Source: Chitinophaga ginsengisegetis | GTDB lineage: Bacteria; Bacteroidota; Bacteroidia; Chitinophagales; Chitinophagaceae | Length of the DNA stretch: 64,000 nt | Assembly (NCBI RefSeq): GCF_900168065.1 | Contig: NZ_FUZZ01000001.1 | Span: 2,910,623-2,974,622, forward strand | Direction: 5' to 3' | Shown: positions 43,587 through 53,444 of the stretch, in pieces | Layout of the letters: the number at the start of each line of letters is the position of its first letter | Position numbering within the stretch: position 1 is the stretch's first letter | Made by a program: the position numbers and the translations under genes | Notes under the pieces: model-generated | Told to the model about the DNA's origin: nothing | Database searches by the model: none | Seen by the model: only the letters and a program-made list of their open reading frames with translations

Positions 43587-43832
43587 CTTTTATTTTGATG
43601 AAACAAAATTCGGTTAATAAAGGACAGCCTGTTTTGTTTAAAAGGCGCAATATGCTTTGTTTAAAAGACCAGGTTGCCCTCGTACGGTACAATAGTATGT
43701 GAAAAATCCGCCGTCAAAACTAAAAATTGGTATGCGCGCCTGTGCGTTGGGTGGGAGCTCCTAAGTTTTTGGGATCCTCGCCGGGATCACTTTCTGTTTT
43801 GAGGATCGGGATAAATATTTATTTTTACCGCT

Positions 43833-44297
43833 ATGGGACAATTAAGAATGGGATTGGGCATCTGTAAGCCCGTTTCAAACACCGATCATTTCTCGCATGT
43901 ACACGGCCACTTACAGATCGTAATCGACGAGAAAGTGGTACCTGCTATGGGCTATTTTGGAGAGGAAGATGTGTGCCTGAATGCGTGGTTCAACGTGTTG
44001 GGCACGATAGTCCGCAACTTCGAATCAGGAAAAGATACTGAATACACCTATGATGAGGGAGAGCAGGGGCAACCGGCCTTTCAATTTGTATTGATCAAAC
44101 CGAACGAGATAGCCTTTTCCATTGTTGATTCGGCTATCTCAGATGGTGGCGGCATCAAAAAATGGCACAACAAAACCTTTCCCCTGTCTGATCTGAAAAA
44201 AGGTTATCAGAAAGTTGCCGAACAGTTTTTGAAAGAAGTAACTGCCAAAGCGCCGGCACAGTTAGCACACTGGAAGAAGATTATTGGGAATGTATAA
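43833..44297 (+). CDS. Hypothetical soluble protein
   Basis: A 154-residue protein without a recognised family. It is alpha/beta, soluble, with no signal peptide. Notable segments are HVHGHLQIVIDEKVVPA near residues 23-39 and the tail LKKGYQKVAEQFLKEV. The phrase DDKGxHxxxxG is not seen, so no enzyme can be named. It stands alone between divergent promoter space (43587-43832, no gene seen) and a strong terminator, and base composition matches the chromosome. Confidence 0.6.
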   Translation: MGQLRMGLGICKPVSNTDHFSHVHGHLQIVIDEKVVPAMGYFGEEDVCLNAWFNVLGTIVRNFESGKDTEYTYDEGEQGQPAFQFVLIKPNEIAFSIVDSAISDGGGIKKWHNKTFPLSDLKKGYQKVAEQFLKEVTAKAPAQLAHWKKIIGNV

Positions 44298-44391
44298 TAC
44301 TTTAACAAAAAGATATCCTGGTTTACAGATATGCGCAGGATAGCAGATTGCGCTTGATTCGACATTTGTACCAAGGGCCACACGGAAAAAT

Positions 44392-44429
44392 AAAAAGCTG
44401 CCTGAATCTTGTGATTCAGGCAGCTTTTT
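44392..44429. terminator. Strong bidirectional terminator
   Basis: A 17-bp perfect stem AAAAAGCTGCCTGAATC (44392-44408), loop TTGT, GATTCAGGCAGCTTTTT (44413-44429). A- and T-runs on both sides. Confidence 0.92.
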
Positions 44430-44505
44430 ATTTTGGGATGAACAAATAGCCTATGGCCGAAAACATCCCTCAATAATCCATCCTCAAGCCGCAGGCACGG
44501 TACTA

Positions 44506-44691
44506 CTATTCTTCAAGTCCTGCGTTTTCATCCTGGCTGCTCAAAGGATCTTCTTCCATACGGATTGCGTCATCGAGGAACTCACCGCCCTCACTGGTAT
44601 TATGCGGTGTTTCATTGATGACTACCTGCATATCTTCAGGATATCCGTTTTTAGGATCTTTTGTAGACGGATGTGAAAAGAAAAGGTTCAT
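44506..44691 (-). CDS. Small acidic hypothetical protein
   Basis: A 61-residue acidic protein from the ATG at 44691 (MNLFFSHPSTKDPKNG); a TTG start at 44718 would add nine residues. The second half is Glu/Asp-rich (GGEFLDDAIRMEEDPL). No family or catalytic motif is recognised, and no signal peptide is seen. It follows the NAD(P)-binding protein gene after 55 bp in the same direction and may be its operon partner. Confidence 0.5.
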   Translation of the reverse strand: MNLFFSHPSTKDPKNGYPEDMQVVINETPHNTSEGGEFLDDAIRMEEDPLSSQDENAGLEE

Positions 44692-44746
44692 GACGATAGA
44701 TTTAATTTTTTCAGACAATAGATTCCAGGCGGGTCCCGGGGAGCAG

Positions 44747-45502
44747 TTAAGCCTTTACAGCCTGGGTTGCCCACCAGCTTTCGAAGTTAATAGCACCCTG
44801 CTCCGCTTCTCCCGCAGGTACCAGGGCGCTGTGCGTAACTTCACCGCCGAAGTATGCGGGTTTACCATTTGGTACTACCGTGCGTGGGTCGTTGGCCAGC
44901 TGCAGATAACGCTCAACAATTTTGTACATTTCAAACCGTTCAGGTCCGGCAATTTCTACCCTGCCATTCAACGGAGCAGCCAGTGCATATTTAGCTACAA
45001 ATTTTGCCACATCATCAGAAGCGATAGGTTGGAACAATACATCTGAAAGATGCACTTCATTGCCATCAGTAGCCTGGTTGGCGATACCGGCAATAAATTC
45101 AAGGAATTGCGTACTGCGAACAATAGTATAAGGTACGCCTGACTGCTCAATCAGTTCTTCCTGAACTTTTTTCGCACGCATGTAACCAATGTTTTGCATA
45201 ATATCGACGCCTACAATAGATAACGCCACATGATGTTTTACGCCTGCATTGATTTCTGCGGCTAACAGGTTATGACCCGCTGTCTGGAAAAATTCCATTA
45301 CTGCTTTATCTTCAAATGAAGGAGAGTTGGCAAGGTCAATAACAATATCCGTTTCCTTCATGGCTTCCGCCAATCCTTCGCCGGTGAGCGTGTTGATACC
45401 GGTTGCAGGAGATGCGGCGATAACCTGGTGACCCGCCTGGCGAAGTTGATTTACTACTTTGGTTCCAATGAGACCGGTGCCTCCGATTACTACGATTTTC
45501 AT
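44747..45502 (-). CDS. NAD(P)H-binding protein, NmrA/atypical SDR type
   Basis: A 251-residue atypical short-chain dehydrogenase. The cofactor loop GGTGLIGTKVV at residues 7-17 is clear; VIDLANSPSFEDKAV, HHVALSIVGVD and VPYTIVRSTQFLEF are typical of the NmrA-like and quinone-reductase-like (QOR2) branch. Many members lack a full catalytic Tyr-Lys pair; I do not see YxxxK here, but MRAKKVQEELI stands in that place. Could be a redox sensor or NAD(P)H:quinone oxidoreductase. It is preceded by the sigma-54 activator in the same direction, 159 bp away. Confidence 0.83.
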   Translation of the reverse strand: MKIVVIGGTGLIGTKVVNQLRQAGHQVIAASPATGINTLTGEGLAEAMKETDIVIDLANSPSFEDKAVMEFFQTAGHNLLAAEINAGVKHHVALSIVGVDIMQNIGYMRAKKVQEELIEQSGVPYTIVRSTQFLEFIAGIANQATDGNEVHLSDVLFQPIASDDVAKFVAKYALAAPLNGRVEIAGPERFEMYKIVERYLQLANDPRTVVPNGKPAYFGGEVTHSALVPAGEAEQGAINFESWWATQAVKA

Positions 45503-45661
45503 AAATTTGATTTTTGTTTTTAGTGATGCTATCCATTAGGCCAACCAAATGCCATCTTTCGCAAATCATTAAAAATCAACCAAATAATAAAAACAGGGTT
45601 ATCGATTTTTCACTGTATTTAATGAAACCATCAAGCTTCTCACTTTATTAAGGGATTTTCA

Positions 45662-48289
45662 TCATGAGAAATAGTCGCTCTTTGTAATTCCCAGTTTTTT
45701 CATTTTAGAATGTAATGTGTTCCCGGGAATTTGTAATACTTCGGCAGCGCTGCCGGTGCCGGAAATCTTGCCTCCGCAGCGTTTCAGGGTTTCAATAATA
45801 TAACCGCGCTCCACTTCTTCCAGGGAACGGTTCAGCAGGAAAGCCTGCTCCTGTTTATCTGCGTCAGCATTACGTGGTATAAAAACATCACTCAACGTAC
45901 TGTCTGTAGCCAATAGTATGCTTCTTTCAATAAGATGTTCCAATTCCCTCACATTACCGGGCCAGGTATAGCTACGTAATTGCTGTATAACCCTGGGTGC
46001 TATCTTCCTGATAGTGCGTCCGGTGCTCCTGCTATATTTCTTTACAAAGAAATGAGTGAGCGCTTCTATATCTTCCAACCTGTCCCGCAGAGGCGGGAGA
46101 ATAATAGGAAATACATTTAACCTGAAATACAGATCGGCGCGGAAACGGCCAGCTTTCACCTCTTCTTCCAGGTTACGGTTGGTAGCCGCAACAAGGCGTA
46201 CATTGATTTTAATTACCTGTTTGCCCCCCACGCGCTCCAATTCACGTTCCTGAATTACACGCAGCAGCTTAGCCTGTGCTTCCAGTGGAAGCTCTCCTAT
46301 TTCATCAAGGAATAAAGTGCTGTTATCGGCCATTTCAAATTTACCGATACGGCGATCTGTTGCACCGGTAAATGCACCCCGTTCATGACCAAATAGTTCA
46401 CTTTCGATAAGGTTGGCAGGCAGCGCCGCACAATTCACTTTCACCATCAGGTTTTCTTTTCGTGGCGATGCATTGTGAATAGCCCTTGCTATCAGTTCTT
46501 TACCGGTACCTGTTTCTCCCAATATCAGCACCGTGGTGCTGGATTCAGCCACAAGTCCCATCAGGCGGTATACTTCCTGCATAGATTCGCCGCTACCAAT
46601 GATTTCAGAGAAGTTGTAAATCGTTTTGATCTGTTCTTTCAAATAATCATTTTCTATTTCCAGTTGCTTTTTATAAGCCAGTAATTTTTCATTGGCTAAT
46701 ATATTTGCTACTGCAACAGTAATCTGCGAACAAATACCTTTCAGTAATAAGGGACCCAGGAAATCTGCCAGCAGCCAAATGGTGCCGATAATCTTATCGC
46801 CCATACGCAATGGCAAACCATACATGTTTCTCAGCCCGGTGGTTTTCCAGAGTTTCGCATAGTCATTGCCGCTTCTTAATTCTTCATCTACATTAAATAC
46901 TACTCCTTCTTTGCTTGCCAGTACCTGCGCGGTATAGGTTTCATCTATTTTAATTTTATTGGCGGCTAATTTATCAAAATCGGCATGGGCCTTTCCAAAT
47001 AGCCGGCGATCAAACATAAATACGCTCAAATGCACGCCATCATCTTCCAATACGCGTATCATGGCAAGCTGTGTATTCATGATTTTATCCAACACCTCGA
47101 AGATGGCCGCCTGCAACTCATCTTTCGTACGCATTTTAGTGAGCGCGCTACTGAAGTCCAACAGAAATGCCTGTTCTTCCTGTTTTTTGCTAATCTGCTC
47201 ATTAGCCATAATATTAGCCAGGGCGATAGAGATCTGTGCACAAATTCCCTGTAGTAGTTCTATCTTGATTTCTTCAATGTCGAGCAGTAAAATTCCCAGA
47301 TTGGTTTCCCCGTTGCGCAATCGTATACCTACAAAATTTTCGAAGCCCATTTTCTTCCAGTATTGCAAATAGGCTGATGTGATCCCTCTTTGTATTTCTC
47401 TTTCCACATTGAATAACAAAGGAATGGAACTGTTGAGCACCCGGTTTTGCAAACCATCATTAATAGGGTATTTTGCTTTCACGAGAACGGAGAGCGATTT
47501 CTCATCAGCAGCAGATCCAAGATCATATACATATGCACTCATTGTAGTTTTATCTTCATTGATACATCTGATCACGAAGCCACTTTTCTGATCCAGTTTA
47601 TGCAGTGCAGTGCGAACAGCACTCATGAGATCTTCCTTTGTTCTTACGGCCGCTATGTTACTGCTAAAATCGAGGAGAAAAGATTTCTCTTTCTCTTTAT
47701 TCAGTAATTCTTCGTTTTTAATGATATTGGAAACGGCGCCCGACAGCTGTGGTGCAATACCTTTCATTACGCCCCTGAATTCAGGATTAAAGCTGTCTGT
47801 CCGGTCGGAGTACATGTGAATAAAGCCCATTGGCTTCCCTTCTTTCATCAGCTTTGTCATCAGGATTTCCCGCACGCCTCCTTCATAATTCACGCGAAGG
47901 AAAGGTGGACTTTGGGGCTTGTCCATGATATCTTCCAGGATATAAGAAACCGGTTCGTCTGATGTCAATACAGCCTGTATAAAGGGAGCGTTCAATGAAA
48001 ACCGGGCTGCTACCATTTCCCGGTACCGTGGATGAGTTCTGATAGGAGATCCTTCATTATCCAGCAGGAACGCATAGTAGGTTTCGTCTTTATGATCTAT
48101 TAAAGTAATAATAGTATGAGTGAAGTAGAATAATCCTTTAATCCTGTTTTTAAAGAGTGTGATAAGATCATTCTTCTCTCTCACTTTGGTAATATCGTTG
48201 CCGAGATCCAGCAATACTTTTCTTTCCTGTTCAAGTATTGTCTTTGTCGGAGCATGAAGCCCTGACTCATTTTTAATAGTTCTTTTCAT
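45662..48289 (-). CDS. Sigma-54-dependent activator with three GAF-like sensor units
   Basis: An 875-residue enhancer-binding protein. The N-terminal ~540 residues contain three related units, each starting with a similar line: [20 protein letters not shown] (near 30), [16 protein letters not shown] (near 206) and [16 protein letters not shown] (near 375). They look like GAF domains for small-molecule sensing. The AAA+ part lies at about 565-790: Walker [13 protein letters not shown], the sigma-54 contact loop GAFTGA, Walker [12 protein letters not shown] and R-finger region. A Fis-type HTH ends the protein ([21 protein letters not shown]). No receiver domain is present, so it is not a two-component regulator. 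Target genes are not obvious. Confidence 0.92.
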   Translation of the reverse strand: MKRTIKNESGLHAPTKTILEQERKVLLDLGNDITKVREKNDLITLFKNRIKGLFYFTHTIITLIDHKDETYYAFLLDNEGSPIRTHPRYREMVAARFSLNAPFIQAVLTSDEPVSYILEDIMDKPQSPPFLRVNYEGGVREILMTKLMKEGKPMGFIHMYSDRTDSFNPEFRGVMKGIAPQLSGAVSNIIKNEELLNKEKEKSFLLDFSSNIAAVRTKEDLMSAVRTALHKLDQKSGFVIRCINEDKTTMSAYVYDLGSAADEKSLSVLVKAKYPINDGLQNRVLNSSIPLLFNVEREIQRGITSAYLQYWKKMGFENFVGIRLRNGETNLGILLLDIEEIKIELLQGICAQISIALANIMANEQISKKQEEQAFLLDFSSALTKMRTKDELQAAIFEVLDKIMNTQLAMIRVLEDDGVHLSVFMFDRRLFGKAHADFDKLAANKIKIDETYTAQVLASKEGVVFNVDEELRSGNDYAKLWKTTGLRNMYGLPLRMGDKIIGTIWLLADFLGPLLLKGICSQITVAVANILANEKLLAYKKQLEIENDYLKEQIKTIYNFSEIIGSGESMQEVYRLMGLVAESSTTVLILGETGTGKELIARAIHNASPRKENLMVKVNCAALPANLIESELFGHERGAFTGATDRRIGKFEMADNSTLFLDEIGELPLEAQAKLLRVIQERELERVGGKQVIKINVRLVAATNRNLEEEVKAGRFRADLYFRLNVFPIILPPLRDRLEDIEALTHFFVKKYSRSTGRTIRKIAPRVIQQLRSYTWPGNVRELEHLIERSILLATDSTLSDVFIPRNADADKQEQAFLLNRSLEEVERGYIIETLKRCGGKISGTGSAAEVLQIPGNTLHSKMKKLGITKSDYFS

Positions 48290-48413
48290 ATAGAAAAAAC
48301 CAAATATTTACCCGCCAAAAGATGTGAAATAAATTCTGACAGAAGATACTAAAAAAACCACGATAATTATTGTTAAACAGACAATAAACATGGTTGGGAC
48401 TTTTACATATTAT

Positions 48414-50054
48414 CTACTTCACATACTCTTTGAAAATCCTGTTCAGCCAGCGTAACATCATAAATATCACGGCGGCCGCTCCTCCCAGCAGCAGAAAATT
48501 CACCAGGAAATAGTTCGCCTTATTATCATACGTGTCCCATAAAGTGGCCAGGATACCTGAGAGTTTATTACCAATCGACGTAGCTAGGAACCAGCCCCCC
48601 ATCATCAGCGAAGTAATACGCGCCGGGCTCAGTTTGGACACCAGCGATAACCCCATCGGGCTCAGGAATAATTCCCCTACCGTTATGATACCGTAACTTC
48701 CTATCAGCCACCACGGCGATGCCTTTACAGCGCCATTGCTGCACACATATACCGCGCCCACCATCATCAGTGTGGACGCCGCCGATATCAGCAATCCCCA
48801 TGCAATTTTCGATGGTGTGGAAGGCTCCCTGCTCCGCTTCCGCAGCAATGCAAAGAATACTACAATCAAAGGCGTTAGCGTAATCACAAAAAAGGGATTG
48901 ACGGATTGAAACAGCTCCGTATTATACAAGCTGATACTTTTCCCTTCCGCCGGCATTTTCCCCGGCGCCACATTCTTGAAGTAGGCTACTTTATCCCATA
49001 CTTTCGCCGGCTTGCCTGCCGCATCCCGTACTACCCTGAATTCATCATCATAGGCGGTTACTGAATCCGGTTTGTTCTGCACCGTTTCCACCAGGTAAAG
49101 ACGCTGGGCAGGTTGCTCGATGGCGGCAGGAATTTCCCGGTCGGTATAATATTGCGCCCAGGTAGTCAGTGCAGTACCATTCTGTTTAAACACAGCCCAA
49201 AACACAATGGATACGGCAAAAATAGCCAACAGTGCGGATATGGGCTTACGATCCTTTGCGTCGGCTTTCATCAGCAGCGATACAAAAAAGAACAATATCG
49301 GGATACAGGCAAAGATGAACGCGTCAGTGGAATCAGATCCGAAGACGTTGCCGGGAATAAACCAGGCGCCCAGTCCTACTACAATTGCCGGCAGGAATAC
49401 TACGGAGAAAATCCTGCTCAACGGCATATCCCCTTCCTGTTCGGGTTTGCGTACATCCGCATGCCGGTAATGTTTCATCCCAATAACGAAAATCAGTACG
49501 CCCAGGAACATGCCTACGCCGGCCGCGATGAATGCCGCGCCCCAGCCTACTGTATTTCGCAGGAAGGCAGCAAAAAAGTTACAGATAAAAGCACCGATGT
49601 TAATACCCATGTAAAAAATATTATACCCGGTATCTTTACGGCTGCGGTACTTCTCATCGTTATATACATTCCCCAGTAACGTGGAGATATTGGGTTTAAA
49701 GAATCCATTGCCAACACAAATCAGTGCAAGCGACAGGTAGAAAACGGTCAGGTTATGCACCGACAAACCGATATATCCTATCCCCATCAGGATGCCGCCG
49801 ATAATAATCGACTTACTGTAACCAAGTTTGCGGTCGGCTATCAGTCCGCCCAGGAATGGTGTCAGGTACACGAAAGCGATGAAGGTGCCGAAGATATCTG
49901 CTGCGGTGGCACGGTCCATTCCCCAGCCGCCTTTTGAGGTGTCTGTCAGGTACAACTGGAAAATACCAAGAATCAGATAGAAACCAAATCGTTCCCACAT
50001 TTCGGAGAGAAACAGGAAAGGCAGTGCTGCAGGATGATTACGTGATTTTTCCAT
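48414..50054 (-). CDS. POT-family proton-coupled oligopeptide transporter
   Basis: Inner-membrane symporter that imports di- and tripeptides with protons. 546 residues from the ATG at 50054 (MEKSRNHPAAL). The family's proton-coupling motif ExxERF appears as EMWERFGFY in helix 1, GGWGMDRATAADIFGTFIAFVYLTPFLGG is the usual loop to helix 2 (only partly quoted: VYLTPFLGGLIADRKLG), and FYMGINIGAF and the late GELFLSPMGLSLVSKLSP are family marks. About 12-14 helices are visible. A larger cytosolic insert (about 310-385, rich in Asp/Lys) is present between helices, as in other Bacteroidota members. Monocistronic. Confidence 0.93.
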   Translation of the reverse strand: MEKSRNHPAALPFLFLSEMWERFGFYLILGIFQLYLTDTSKGGWGMDRATAADIFGTFIAFVYLTPFLGGLIADRKLGYSKSIIIGGILMGIGYIGLSVHNLTVFYLSLALICVGNGFFKPNISTLLGNVYNDEKYRSRKDTGYNIFYMGINIGAFICNFFAAFLRNTVGWGAAFIAAGVGMFLGVLIFVIGMKHYRHADVRKPEQEGDMPLSRIFSVVFLPAIVVGLGAWFIPGNVFGSDSTDAFIFACIPILFFFVSLLMKADAKDRKPISALLAIFAVSIVFWAVFKQNGTALTTWAQYYTDREIPAAIEQPAQRLYLVETVQNKPDSVTAYDDEFRVVRDAAGKPAKVWDKVAYFKNVAPGKMPAEGKSISLYNTELFQSVNPFFVITLTPLIVVFFALLRKRSREPSTPSKIAWGLLISAASTLMMVGAVYVCSNGAVKASPWWLIGSYGIITVGELFLSPMGLSLVSKLSPARITSLMMGGWFLATSIGNKLSGILATLWDTYDNKANYFLVNFLLLGGAAAVIFMMLRWLNRIFKEYVK

Positions 50055-50169
50055 ATAGGCCAATGATATATCTGTGATATAAGATTATTTTAGCGCAGTA
50101 AAACGATATCACCCGTTAACGCCAAACCGCTAAAATAAGCTAATTGCTACTAAAAAACAGTTACCACAT

Positions 50170-50580
50170 ATGGACAAACCAGTTATTAAAAAAACGATTG
50201 ACATAAACGCCTCCACAAAAAAAGTATGGAGCGTTTTTACAGATCCTACAATAACAAAACAAATGGGTGGTGAATATGTTTCCGACTGGAAAGTTGGCAG
50301 CTCATTTGGCTGGAAAGGAAAGGACAGCAGTGTTTATACGAACGGGAAAATTATCGAATTAGAGCCGGGAAAATTATTGAAGCATAGTTTATTGGATCTC
50401 AAAGATAAGGACAGGTTACTTTCTGTAATAACGTATGAGTTTATAAAAAATGGAGACAGCACCATTCTTTCCGCTACAGAAGAAATCAATTATGAAATAA
50501 CGGATTACCTGTTTAAAGAAGCAAACGAAGGTTGGGATGCTGCACTGCAATTAGTAAAGTATGTAGCCGAGAAATTATAA
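50170..50580 (+). CDS. SRPBCC / AHSA1-type domain protein
   Basis: A 136-residue START-like (SRPBCC) protein of the AHSA1 group. KTIDINASTKKVWSVFTDP at the start, DWKVGSSFGWKGKD, NGKIIELEPGKLLKHSL and ATEEINYEITDYLFKEANEGWDAAL (shortened here as NYEITDYLFKEANEGW) are typical. The fold forms a deep hydrophobic pocket; bacterial members bind lipids or are stress-induced, but no ligand can be named. It is divergent from the POT transporter and shares a bidirectional terminator with gapdh. Confidence 0.88.
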   Translation: MDKPVIKKTIDINASTKKVWSVFTDPTITKQMGGEYVSDWKVGSSFGWKGKDSSVYTNGKIIELEPGKLLKHSLLDLKDKDRLLSVITYEFIKNGDSTILSATEEINYEITDYLFKEANEGWDAALQLVKYVAEKL

Positions 50581-50593
50581 GTCTAAAAAATAA

Positions 50594-50623
50594 GGTTGAC
50601 CAAACTTTACTTTTTGATCAACC
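50594..50623. terminator. Bidirectional terminator between SRPBCC gene and GAPDH
   Basis: GGTTGACCAAA (50594-50604) pairs with TTTGATCAACC (50613-50623) with one G-T or A-C position, followed by CTTTATT on the plus strand and preceded by AAAAAATAA for the minus strand. Confidence 0.78.
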
Positions 50624-50642
50624 CTTTATTGTAAAGTACAAT

Positions 50643-51647
50643 TTAAACAACAACAGATTTGGTGGTCGCCAATGCTACCGTCAGCTCCGCCAACCGGTTT
50701 GAGATACCTACTTCATTATCATACCAGGCCACTACCTTCACCAGGTTTCCGATGGTACGGGTCAAGGTACCATCAATAACAGATGAGTGCGTGTTTCCCA
50801 ATATATCTGCAGATACCAATGGTTCCTCTGTATACTCCAGCACTCCTTTAAGACTGTTATCCGCGTGGTGTTTAAATAATTGATTGATCTCTTCTGCCGA
50901 AGCAGTTTGCTCCAGGTTCAGCGACAACTCCGCAATAGAACCATCTATCACCGGTACCCGGTAAGAGAAACCATCCAACTTTCCTTTCATTCCGGGCAAC
51001 ACATCGCCGATCGCTTTAGCTGCACCGGTTGTAGTTGGAATGATAGATTGCGTAGCCGCACGTGCTCTCCTGAAATCCTTATGCGGTCCATCCTGCAGCA
51101 TCTGGTCCATTGTAAACGCGTGTATGGTCGTCATAAAACCGGATGTAATACCATATTCCTTTTCCAGTAAAAATAACAACGGCGCAATACAATTCGTTGT
51201 ACAGGATGCAGTGGAAAGAATTTCATCGTCCTCTGTAATCTGGTCATCATTCACGCCAGCCACAATTGTTTTCACGTTACCGGTTGCGGGAGCAGTAATC
51301 AGCACTTTCTTTGCACCGGCCGTGATATGCTGCTGTGCCAGTTCCCGTTGCGTAAAGCGCCCGGTGGATTCAATCACTACATCAATGCCCAACTCTTTCC
51401 ACGGAAGCTTTTCAGGCGATTTTTCCGTCAACAGTTGTATAGGATGCCCATTTACGATGATATGCTGATCTTTTTGTGTGACGGTGCCTGGAAACTTCCC
51501 ATGCGAAGTATCATATTTAAACAGGTGTGCCAACAGTTGGATGTCTGTCAGATCATTGATGGCAACTACCTCCACGCCTGCTTTGTGCTGAAGCGCCCTG
51601 AGTGTCATTCTGCCGATACGCCCGAATCCATTAATAGCTACTTTCAT
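50643..51647 (-). CDS. gapA: Glyceraldehyde-3-phosphate dehydrogenase (type I)
   Basis: Glycolytic enzyme that oxidises glyceraldehyde 3-phosphate with NAD and phosphate. 334 residues, normal. The NAD loop is INGFGRIGRMTLRAL at residues 4-18, the catalytic Cys lies in STASCTTNCIAPL near 150, its His partner in TTIHAFTMDQ near 178, and the phosphate-binding part is RRARAATQSIIPTTTGAAK. ASP-type NAD preference is suggested by INDLTD after beta-2. It lies in the same direction as, and 20 bp after, the GlxA-type regulator, so the two may be one transcript. The start agrees with the family N-terminus. Confidence 0.96.
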   Translation of the reverse strand: MKVAINGFGRIGRMTLRALQHKAGVEVVAINDLTDIQLLAHLFKYDTSHGKFPGTVTQKDQHIIVNGHPIQLLTEKSPEKLPWKELGIDVVIESTGRFTQRELAQQHITAGAKKVLITAPATGNVKTIVAGVNDDQITEDDEILSTASCTTNCIAPLLFLLEKEYGITSGFMTTIHAFTMDQMLQDGPHKDFRRARAATQSIIPTTTGAAKAIGDVLPGMKGKLDGFSYRVPVIDGSIAELSLNLEQTASAEEINQLFKHHADNSLKGVLEYTEEPLVSADILGNTHSSVIDGTLTRTIGNLVKVVAWYDNEVGISNRLAELTVALATTKSVVV

Positions 51648-51667
51648 CGTGATATATTTTTAAGTAA

Positions 51668-52672
51668 TTATTCAATTGTTTGTAAGGATGTTCTGAAAGA
51701 TCTGCGATACTCACTCGGAGATATCATCATATGCCGCAGGAAAGTCCGCCGCATGGATACCAATCCACCCAGCCCGCACTTCTCTGCAATCTGTTCCATA
51801 CTCAGGTCACTATCTTCCAGGTATTTCCTCGCCACTTCTATGCGCAATTTCTCCACGAATCTCGCAGGGGTGACGCCTGTTTCTTTCACAAAAACACGGT
51901 TGAAATTGCGTATACTCATATTGCTGCGGGCAGCCAGATGTTCTACCTGTAAATCGTCCTGCAGATGACGGAGCATCCAGGGATGAAGTTTACCTGCAAT
52001 GGAATTCTCCAGGCTATATACCTGCAACAGGGAACTGAATTGCGACTGATACCCGATGCGTTTCAGATGAAGTACCAGTTTACGCGCCGCTTTCAATGCA
52101 AGATCCCTTCCTACATCTTCTTCTACCAATGCCAGCGCCAGGTCTATACCAGAGCTTACTCCACCGGAAGTATATACATTGCCATCACGGATATAAAAAG
52201 GATTACTATCCACCTTTATGGTGGGATATCTTTCCTGTAACTGCCGGCTGAACTCCCAGTGCGTAGTCGCTTTTTTCCCATTCAGGATACCCGCTTCTGC
52301 CAAGGCATAAGTCCCTACACAGACGGAGGCAATGCGCCGTACTTTCGGATAAATATCTTTCAGCAATTGAAAGAAAGGGTGACCTGGCTGGAATTGCTGC
52401 ATGGAAAACCCGGCCACAATCAATGTATCCACCGGTCTGTTGATCTCTGCAACCGTTACCGCACAATCAAGTTCAATCTCACTCTTTGTTTTAATCTTCC
52501 GGTTGTTGGTAGGAGATGCCATCATGATTTCATATTCTTCTTTACCGTTGGCAATCTCTTCTTTGAGTATCTTGTTTACTACCGTGAATACATCCACAGG
52601 CCCCGCAATATCCAGCAGGAAAATACCTGGTGAAGGCACTATAACAATGAGTCTTCTTTGCTTCCCTGGCAT
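51668..52672 (-). CDS. GlxA-family regulator (DJ-1/PfpI domain plus AraC HTH)
   Basis: A 334-residue transcriptional regulator. The N-terminal ~195 residues form a class I glutamine amidotransferase-like (DJ-1/PfpI) sensor: VIVPSPGIFLLDIAGPVDVF, DTLIVAGFSMQQF and IASVCVGTYALAEAGILNGK with the nucleophile-elbow Cys. The AraC HTH pair is at about 230-325 (VEHLAARSNMSIRNFNRVF, MEQIAEKCGLGGLVSMRRTF). The second HTH normally reads '...GFGSxxSFRRxF'; here GLGGLVSMRRTF, as in related GlxA proteins. Ligand unknown. It precedes gapA in the same direction. Confidence 0.92.
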   Translation of the reverse strand: MPGKQRRLIVIVPSPGIFLLDIAGPVDVFTVVNKILKEEIANGKEEYEIMMASPTNNRKIKTKSEIELDCAVTVAEINRPVDTLIVAGFSMQQFQPGHPFFQLLKDIYPKVRRIASVCVGTYALAEAGILNGKKATTHWEFSRQLQERYPTIKVDSNPFYIRDGNVYTSGGVSSGIDLALALVEEDVGRDLALKAARKLVLHLKRIGYQSQFSSLLQVYSLENSIAGKLHPWMLRHLQDDLQVEHLAARSNMSIRNFNRVFVKETGVTPARFVEKLRIEVARKYLEDSDLSMEQIAEKCGLGGLVSMRRTFLRHMMISPSEYRRSFRTSLQTIE

Positions 52673-52769
52673 AAAGGATGTTTAAACGCCATAAAGGTAA
52701 GGGGTATTAACGATGGCACAAATGCCATAAATTATACAGTTCCGGCCATGTGAATGTTGCCGGGTAATA

Positions 52770-52818
52770 AAAAAGGGCCGGCCAAAAAGCACTGTTTACT
52801 TTTTGGCCGGCCCTTTTT
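52770..52818. terminator. Very strong hairpin, bidirectional terminator
   Basis: A 20-bp perfect stem (52770-52789 with 52799-52818), centre GGGCCGGCC, loop of 9 nt, bounded by A-runs and T-runs on both sides. It ends the small lipoprotein transcript read leftward and isolates the GlxA promoter. Confidence 0.93.
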
Positions 52819-52870
52819 CAGGGTATCTTTTCCGCAATAGTCTGGTTTGAATAAAACCGTTTTTGCCGCA

Positions 52871-53257
52871 TTAAAATTTGTAGGTGAGGATAACGCTTAA
52901 TGCCACACCTGGATTGGCTGATTCTTCTTTTTTTAGTTCGCCATCTACATAAATGCCTACTTTCAGTCTGGAAGTGCTACCAGTACCCACTCCATTTACA
53001 ACGATATTGGCGTTGTATGCGCCTGCAGGAGCCGTTAGCTCAGGGCTGGTCCAGGAGGTACCGCTAAGATTGATAGCGCTATGGGCGTCGCCATCTACCC
53101 CGTAAGAGGCTCTGTCGATAGTTCCACCTCCGGAAGCTTCTGCTTTAAACACTACTTTGTGCGTAGCGGGAGTGTTGTTATCATCCTTATCTTTGGAACA
53201 GGATGCAGTAAGCATTGCTGCAAACAGGATACTCGCAATGGATAATTTTCTGTACAT
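52871..53257 (-). CDS. Hypothetical lipoprotein
   Basis: A 128-residue lipoprotein with lipobox LTASC, the acylated Cys at residue 20, followed by SKDKDDN. This Asp/Lys-rich start after the Cys is typical of surface-exported Bacteroidota lipoproteins. The mature part is beta-rich (VVFKAEASGGGTIDRASYG, then LKVGIYVDGELKKEE) and about the length of one Ig-like or lipocalin-like sandwich. No named family. Single gene, with a strong terminator after it. Confidence 0.7.
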   Translation of the reverse strand: MYRKLSIASILFAAMLTASCSKDKDDNNTPATHKVVFKAEASGGGTIDRASYGVDGDAHSAINLSGTSWTSPELTAPAGAYNANIVVNGVGTGSTSRLKVGIYVDGELKKEESANPGVALSVILTYKF

Positions 53258-53444
53258 ATGCTATAGTTTGAAAATGGTCTACGCTGAATTAACCCGGCTT
53301 TTATGCCAGTACGTGGAACAAAATTACTTATGAAAACAAGGGCAGCCAATGCCGTAAAATGGTCATTTTGCATATAGCTGTTTTCAGTCATTCTCTTGAT
53401 GTATCTTTATTATTACGATTATATGTAACAACTTGCAAATTGTT

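Noticed and set aside
49113..49679. 188-codon frame opposite the POT transporter
   Set aside because: Antisense to transporter helices; composition rich in Gly, His and Gln, without any motif.
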